Source: Odontocerum albicorne (lineage: Eukaryota; Arthropoda; Insecta; Trichoptera; Odontoceridae). Taken from it: a stretch of 64,000 bases of DNA. The stretch is from contig OX463852.1 in the NCBI GenBank assembly GCA_949825065.1, positions 12,857,897-12,921,896 of the forward strand, in the 5' to 3' direction. Under the pieces are notes generated by a model, which was given only the letters and a program-made list of their open reading frames with translations, was not told the DNA's origin and searched no databases. Positions 59,169 to 64,000 of the stretch are shown piece after piece (within the stretch, counting starts at the first letter, position 1; every line of letters starts with the position of its first letter). The position numbers and the translations under genes were made by a program.

Positions 59169-60960
59169 TTACATTAGATTTTTTTTATCCACTTTGCACG
59201 GATTTCTCCTGTTACACAAAGAGGGTCTGCTTCTAGCGTTAGCGTATTCGTTAGGAATAATATCAGCCAGGATTCTTCTCATACTGCTAGTCGGTACCGA
59301 GAATATATCAACAGTGTCATTCAGTTGGTTCAATATCTCTATACCACGCGTGACTGAGTGTTTAGCCATGATATTCGTCCTGTAAGTTGGTATGTAGAAC
59401 AGAGGGTGATTCCTTGCACGGCTATATTTATTGGGTACATATAAACTTAGTGCTTCTAGAATCGCGAGACAGTTAAAGCAGCCTTGGAAAACCTTAAGTA
59501 GGAATATCCCAATGGATTCTTGCCTTCTTGTTTCGAGGCTTCTATAGTTACACACCGTGAGAAGTTCGGCATGGTGAGCATATTTTGGGTAATCGCCCTT
59601 TGTTCTGTACCATAGATAACATGTTTTTATATTTGAGCTGATGAGGAGCCCAAACCGTAGATGCATATTCTAATTTGGTTCTAATTAGATAATTATATAA
59701 GTTTCGAAGGATATCGGTGCTGTTAAATTCTCTTGATATTCTCATTATAAAACCGAGTAGTTTGTAACAGTCCGATATCAAACGTGAGACATGGTTAACG
59801 AACGTGAGTCCGACATCAAAGGTTACGCCCAAATCTTTGAATTCAGAAACTCTGTTTATGCCACTCCCTGTATAGTATACTGATTGTGGATTGGTGAAAA
59901 CGATCGACTATAAGATACACAGACACATTTATTAATGTTGAACAGAAGATGATTTTGCTCACTCCAGGAGACTAGGGAGTCTAGGTCCTGTTGTAACTGT
60001 GCACAGTCGTGAGGTGAATTGATCTTTTTGAAAAATTTCAAGCCGTCAGCGAACAATAAACATGTCGAGTGACTTATGGAATTTTGAATGTCGTCTATTA
60101 ATATGAGGAATAGCAGGGGACCTAAATTAGATCCTTGTGGTATACCAGATCTTGCGATAAATTCCACAGATTTGTTACGGATTGTTACGTATTGAGATCT
60201 TTATTTTAGGTATGATGCAAATAATCCAATTAGATTATCGCTGAAGCCAAGTTTATGCATTTCCTTAAGTATTATATCGTGATCAACTTTGTCGAAAGCT
60301 TTCTGGAAGTCTGTATATATTACGTCCGTTTGTGAAAGTTCGTCTAAGTTTGACGCAATCTATTGTGTGAGAGAGAGAGAAGGTTAGTAACAGTCGATCG
60401 TTTTGGCAAAAAGCCATGCTGGTTTCCAATAAGTCTTGTTGATACTTGGTGGGTCAATGGGTTGCACAGTACAGTTTCGAAATTTTTTGTAAGCAGAGGA
60501 CAGCTACAGGTCTGTAATTGTGAGAGTCTAACGAGTCTCCCGATTTGAAGATAGGGAAAACCTTGCTGTCTCCCAGCTTACGGGAAATGTATTGGTATTT
60601 ATGCTTAAGTTAAATATGTAGCAGATGGGATCACACACGTATTTCGCACAGACTTTGAAAATGTTGGCTGATAACCCATCTGGTCCGATTTCTTTGTCGG
60701 TTTGCAAGTTTATGCTTTTTAACACTTCTTCCTCAGAAATGGAATGGAGCGATATGCTTCTGCTTTTTTTATGTCATATTTAGCCGTCGAATCTAAGTAA
60801 ACTGATTGAAAATATTGTGCAAAGTTTTCTGCATTCTTTTGGGGGTCTTCGATTATACTGTCTCCCAGTTTCATAGATTTGAAACTAGTTTTGTTCATTT
60901 TTCTATTCTTTACATGATTCCAAAGATTATATGTTGCGTACCATAAATTTTGATATCGCT
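59169..60960 (-). pseudogene. Jockey-like non-LTR retrotransposon, reverse transcriptase, 5'-truncated
   Basis: On the minus strand in order: LWNHVKNRKMNKTSFKSMKL, NFAQYFQSVYLDS, GPDGLSANIFKVCAKYV, then SGIPQGSNLGPLLFLILIDD, LLFADGLKFFKKINS (catalytic YADD-type box, second Asp changed to Gly), KTxxMGVTFDVGLTFVNHVS, and the C-terminal thumb LYVPNKYSRARNHPLFYIPT, RGIEILNQLNDTVDIFSV to the stop at 59169. Several frame breaks. No endonuclease domain remains (5' end at about 60960). Confidence 0.88.
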
Positions 60961-61224
60961 ATTAAAAACAACACAAAACAGTACTTTATAAAACGACCCT
61001 GATAAAAAGCTGCAGCGGATCAAACCGGTCGTTTTGAAAGTTTAAACTCCTTGCCATCGGAACTTTGCGGTTGATCTGTGAAGACTGTGTGCTTGTTGAA
61101 GAGAACAGCTTGCACATAATGAACCAATACACAGGCGTCCTTCATCGACAAGATGGGTGACAAGTCATACTCAATCACGAGGCCTTTTAGTATCGGTGTC
61201 ACAAGATAATATGATCATAAAAAA

Positions 61225-61465
61225 CATCTTGGAGGATAGGTTTTCTGGAGGTGAACCACTAGATAAACCAAGCCAACAGTTACTGAATATTATGTTTAAG
61301 CAAAACCCGGGCGTTGAGGATTCGATTCCCATTAAATCCCATTTTTAAAAAAAAGGATAACAGTTTACTTATCTTAAGGCCTCTTTAACATCCTTCTGGT
61401 TGGTTGAACGATATTTCCGCATAGCAGTAAGCCTGCCAGATTGTACTGTATGTAACGAAAGGGTA
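61225..61465 (+). repeat. SINE family A copy
   Basis: B-box region GTTGAGGATTCGATTCCCAT near 61315, body with TTACTTATCTTAAGGCCTCT, tail TTGGTTGAACGATATTTCCG, CATAGCAGTAAGCCTGCCAG and ATTGTACTGTATG. The head is diverged. Confidence 0.7.
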
Positions 61466-62139
61466 ATAATCCAATACAATGATTGAATTAATATACAAAC
61501 TGAAAAATACTATCGTCTTGCGGGGGTCCAATAAAGGTCTCAAAAAGAAATCAATTTCAATAAAATATGAATGTGATGATACCTTATCGTCAATGTTCGG
61601 TCATTCATATTTTATTCTTCTTAAAATATTTATAAAGGCTCATCGAACTATGTGTATTATAACGCATCATTTTCAATCATAGAGAGCTCGATGAATACTG
61701 CAAAAGTGTGGCTCCATAATCGATTCTCCTCAAACCAACGGGAGCAGAGGAGAGGAGCTGCTCCTCTAGACTGCGGTTCGGGTCGAGCGGTCTGCCCACC
61801 GCGCAGAGCCCCTCCCGACCCGGATTCCGGGCGGCGCGCCGCAATAATCACCCGGCGCGGCATCTAATGCACTTCAATAGTGCAGCGTGCACTACTGTGC
61901 ACGGAATATAGCGTTTGAATATTTGCATCTCGAAGAGTACATTCCTGTCGTTTCAAAGACGTTCGGGCACGGCTATTGAAGTATTAATATGATTCTTGAT
62001 AAATGTATTATTATTCAGCGAGTAATGAACAGGAAATTACAAATACTTGTAAAATAACTTACAAGCAAAAATACACGGAACAAATTAAGTGCACTATCAG
62101 GAAAAATATCAGATTTGTATTATATTGTATTACACTTTT
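61466..62139. other. Stretch with a CpG-dense island
   Basis: 61740-61865 is GC/CpG-rich (CGGGCGGCGCGCCGC, CACCCGGCGCGGCA) in AT-rich context. Its frames overlap on both strands and look compositional. It could be a promoter, but no gene is seen nearby except mnb, 30 kb downstream on the minus strand. Confidence 0.35.
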
Positions 62140-62140
62140 T

Positions 62141-62330
62141 GAGGTACATGGCCGCGCGTTAACGCACTTGACTTCCGTGCAGAAGGTCGCCATTTCGAAC
62201 CCCGCCAAAAAGGCGGTACTGGCTTGACCGTATGAATAGGATGGGCAGTGAATCCCATACAGAGCGGCACGCAAGATTCCCGCAGGTCTTCGTGGGAAAA
62301 CAGTTCTGCGTCCTCCCAAGAATAATATTC
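62141..62330 (+). repeat. tRNA-like SINE head, family B, with body
   Basis: GAGGTACATGGCCGCGCGTT, AACGCACTTGACTTCCGTGC, then GGTCGCCATTTCGAACCCCG and a body with GCGGTACTGGCTTGACCG. The overall plan is that of a tRNA-derived SINE. Confidence 0.5.
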
Positions 62331-63219
62331 GCAACATAACAGATTCAAGATCTACGTCAAGAAGAATATAATATATAAGAAAAAAAGGACTCATTATGCG
62401 TATACGTATACAGATACAGAAGAGAACAAAATACTGTCGGAGGTTGGGTTCGATAAGACATAGGAATAAACTATTATCTGTAACAAATCATACGTTGCTT
62501 AAAGTCGGGCTGAATCAAGAATGATGTAGTTATAACACTTAATAAAAATTCGCTGCTCTTTATGAACTTTACAATATTCAAACAAGAAAAAAAGGTATAT
62601 TCGTAAAACGCTTTTTTTAATTACTGAAACGCAGAAATAGAGTCGATTTATATTATATTCCCACGCCAAGGTGTAAATGAAAACGCAAGTAACACAACGA
62701 CCTATTTATTTTTACAGCCGGTCTTATGGAATTTATACCAAACTTTATTCACTTTAATACTAAGATTGTTTGAAGAAATTTTTCGTGTATCGTTGTTTTT
62801 AATGTTTGAGAAACATATTGTTCTAACTGTAAGATGGATACTTAACCATACCAATTTAATAATACATTTTAAAAACACACATGAGTATTTTAAGTTTTGA
62901 TGTGGCATAAAATAAAAATAAAACAATTAAAAATAGTTCATGAGAGAGGATAAAAAAATTAAATCAGGCCTATCGAGTCGCTAAATGTAAAACAATGTAG
63001 TGTTTTATATATAAGCAATCCATCCTCAATTAGGAAGATTTGCGCAATCACTGTTGAAGTCAAAAATGCAATTATATGAGAGTCAATGTAATAAGTGAAA
63101 TTAAAAAAATCTAACAATTTAAATATTCAACTGATTGAACTTCAAACATTTCACAATCGATTTATAAGTTCTTCGAAGAAAAAAGAAACTCGACATTAAT
63201 TGATGCGGCAAATATATGG
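62331..63219. other. AT-rich stretch, no feature seen
   Basis: Nothing recognised. Confidence 0.5.
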
Positions 63220-63531
63220 CGTTTTATTATTTTATTTTACTCTTTTGTTGTAAATACAATCTGGCGGGATTATTGCCAGGCGGCAATCTCTGCCAACCAA
63301 CTAGACAAAAGTAAATTAAACAAGTTACGTGGTCGCATAAATCATTCAAATGACTATCCATCCCCACGAAATCCATAAACATATACGTAAGCACATGCCC
63401 ACGAACCCCATAAAGACGGACAATCACCCGAACATTCTTTTTCATATCCAGTGAGATATCATCAATCAAAAGGAAAGAAAGGGATGGTGGAGAGGAAAGG
63501 AAAAGAAAAATCAGGAATGAAACACGTTATT
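63220..63531 (-). other. 3' UTR and terminal tail of the LINE at the right edge
   Basis: Downstream of the LINE ORF stop, on the minus strand, comes about 200 bp of non-coding sequence and then GTTGGTTGGCAGAGATTGCC, GCCTGGCAATAATCCCGCCA and GATTGTATTTAC, with an A-rich end near 63220. ATTGCC/GGCAAT form a small stem. The same tail terminates the family A SINEs. Confidence 0.7.
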
Positions 63532-64000
63532 TTACTGACTAGAAATTAAGAGGTTTTTCAGTCGCTTCTTAAAGCATGCCAAGGACGGAGCGAGTCTTAT
63601 ATTGGTTTGTAACTGATTCCAGAGTCTCACTGCATGGACAGTAAAGGACGACGTAAAGAAAGAGGAGCGGTGAACTGGAAAGGCCAATAGACAATCTCTG
63701 TTTGAGCGTAGCGCTAATCCATGATTGGAAAGACGCTGAAAATTATCGGTGAGATAAGAGGGGGCGGCGGGACAGTTAAGGATATTATACAATAGACACA
63801 GTATGTGAATTTGGCGTCTATTTCTAACATTCAACCAGTTCAATGCCTTCTGGTATGAAGTGACATAATCGTACTTTGGTAGGTTGAAAATAAATCTTAG
63901 ACTCGCATTTTGAAAACGCTGTAATTTGTCATGTTGTTCCTCTGTAACATCCAAGTAACATACGTCCGCATAGTCCAGAATCGGAAAGAGCAGAGATTGT
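63532..64000 (-). pseudogene. Non-LTR retrotransposon, C-terminal end of reverse transcriptase (cut by window edge)
   Basis: The minus-strand frame is open from the window edge to the stop at 63532: LLFPILDYADVCYLDVTEEQ, then DKLQRFQNASLRFIFNLPKY, a basic middle, and AVRLWNQLQTNIRLAPSLAC, FKKRLKNLLISSQ. This is the typical C-terminal part of a Jockey-like RT ORF. It may belong to an intact element; only 156 codons are visible. Different from the element at 59.2 kb. Confidence 0.85.

Overview
The window reads as AT-rich insect nuclear DNA. It holds one recognisable host gene, on the minus strand: the DYRK1A orthologue minibrain (mnb). Seven exons run from 31206 down to about 8419, all with GT/AG junctions and matching phases. 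They cover the nuclear-localisation/DH-box segment, the complete kinase domain and the start of the low-complexity C-terminal tail. The 5' end of the gene is not seen. Three GC-rich islands on the 5' side (about 32.5, 43.7 and 61.8 kb) are candidate promoters, and the 43.7 kb island ends in a usable splice donor on the minus strand. Several repeat signatures lean towards Lepidoptera: LINE 3' ends containing a 'cctttt-ggggtaggcagag'-like string, and tRNA-headed SINEs with a GGTTGGAAGAGATTGCC-type tail. The order cannot be settled from sequence alone.

Nearly everything else is transposable-element debris in the mnb introns and flanks. Region 0-9 kb: a relic Tc1/mariner-superfamily element with recognisable TIRs (264-1495), SINE copies, a structurally complete piggyBac with an open 594-aa transposase (4266-6761), and the last mnb exon seen (8419-8649). 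Region 9-15 kb: a decayed Helitron (9421-14161) holding a mariner relic, a nearly full mariner (12091-13354) and a 39-bp tandem repeat, followed by an mnb exon. Region 15-24 kb: two piggyBac copies, one apparently nested in the other, then a mariner (20106-21363), two mnb exons, and a mariner inserted inside an older Tc1-like element (22780-24227). Region 24-35 kb: LINE 3' fragments, a deleted pogo/Tigger-type element (25572-26330), the remaining mnb exons and many SINEs.

Region 35-64 kb is a long AT-rich stretch upstream of the mnb kinase exons. It carries RTE-like and Jockey-like LINE fragments, mariner and Tc1-like fragments, a mariner with a lost catalytic residue (54073-55317), a 98-bp fold-back repeat (53060-53268) and several unnamed dispersed repeats.

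The most interesting observations are structural. The piggyBac ends carry repeated short palindromes, different in each family. The SINE tail matches the 3' end of the LINE at the right edge of the window, which suggests its mobilising partner. There is a near-perfect 98-bp fold-back. The TE nesting order can be read directly. I found no CRISPR, operon, true tRNA or rRNA gene, and no second host gene.
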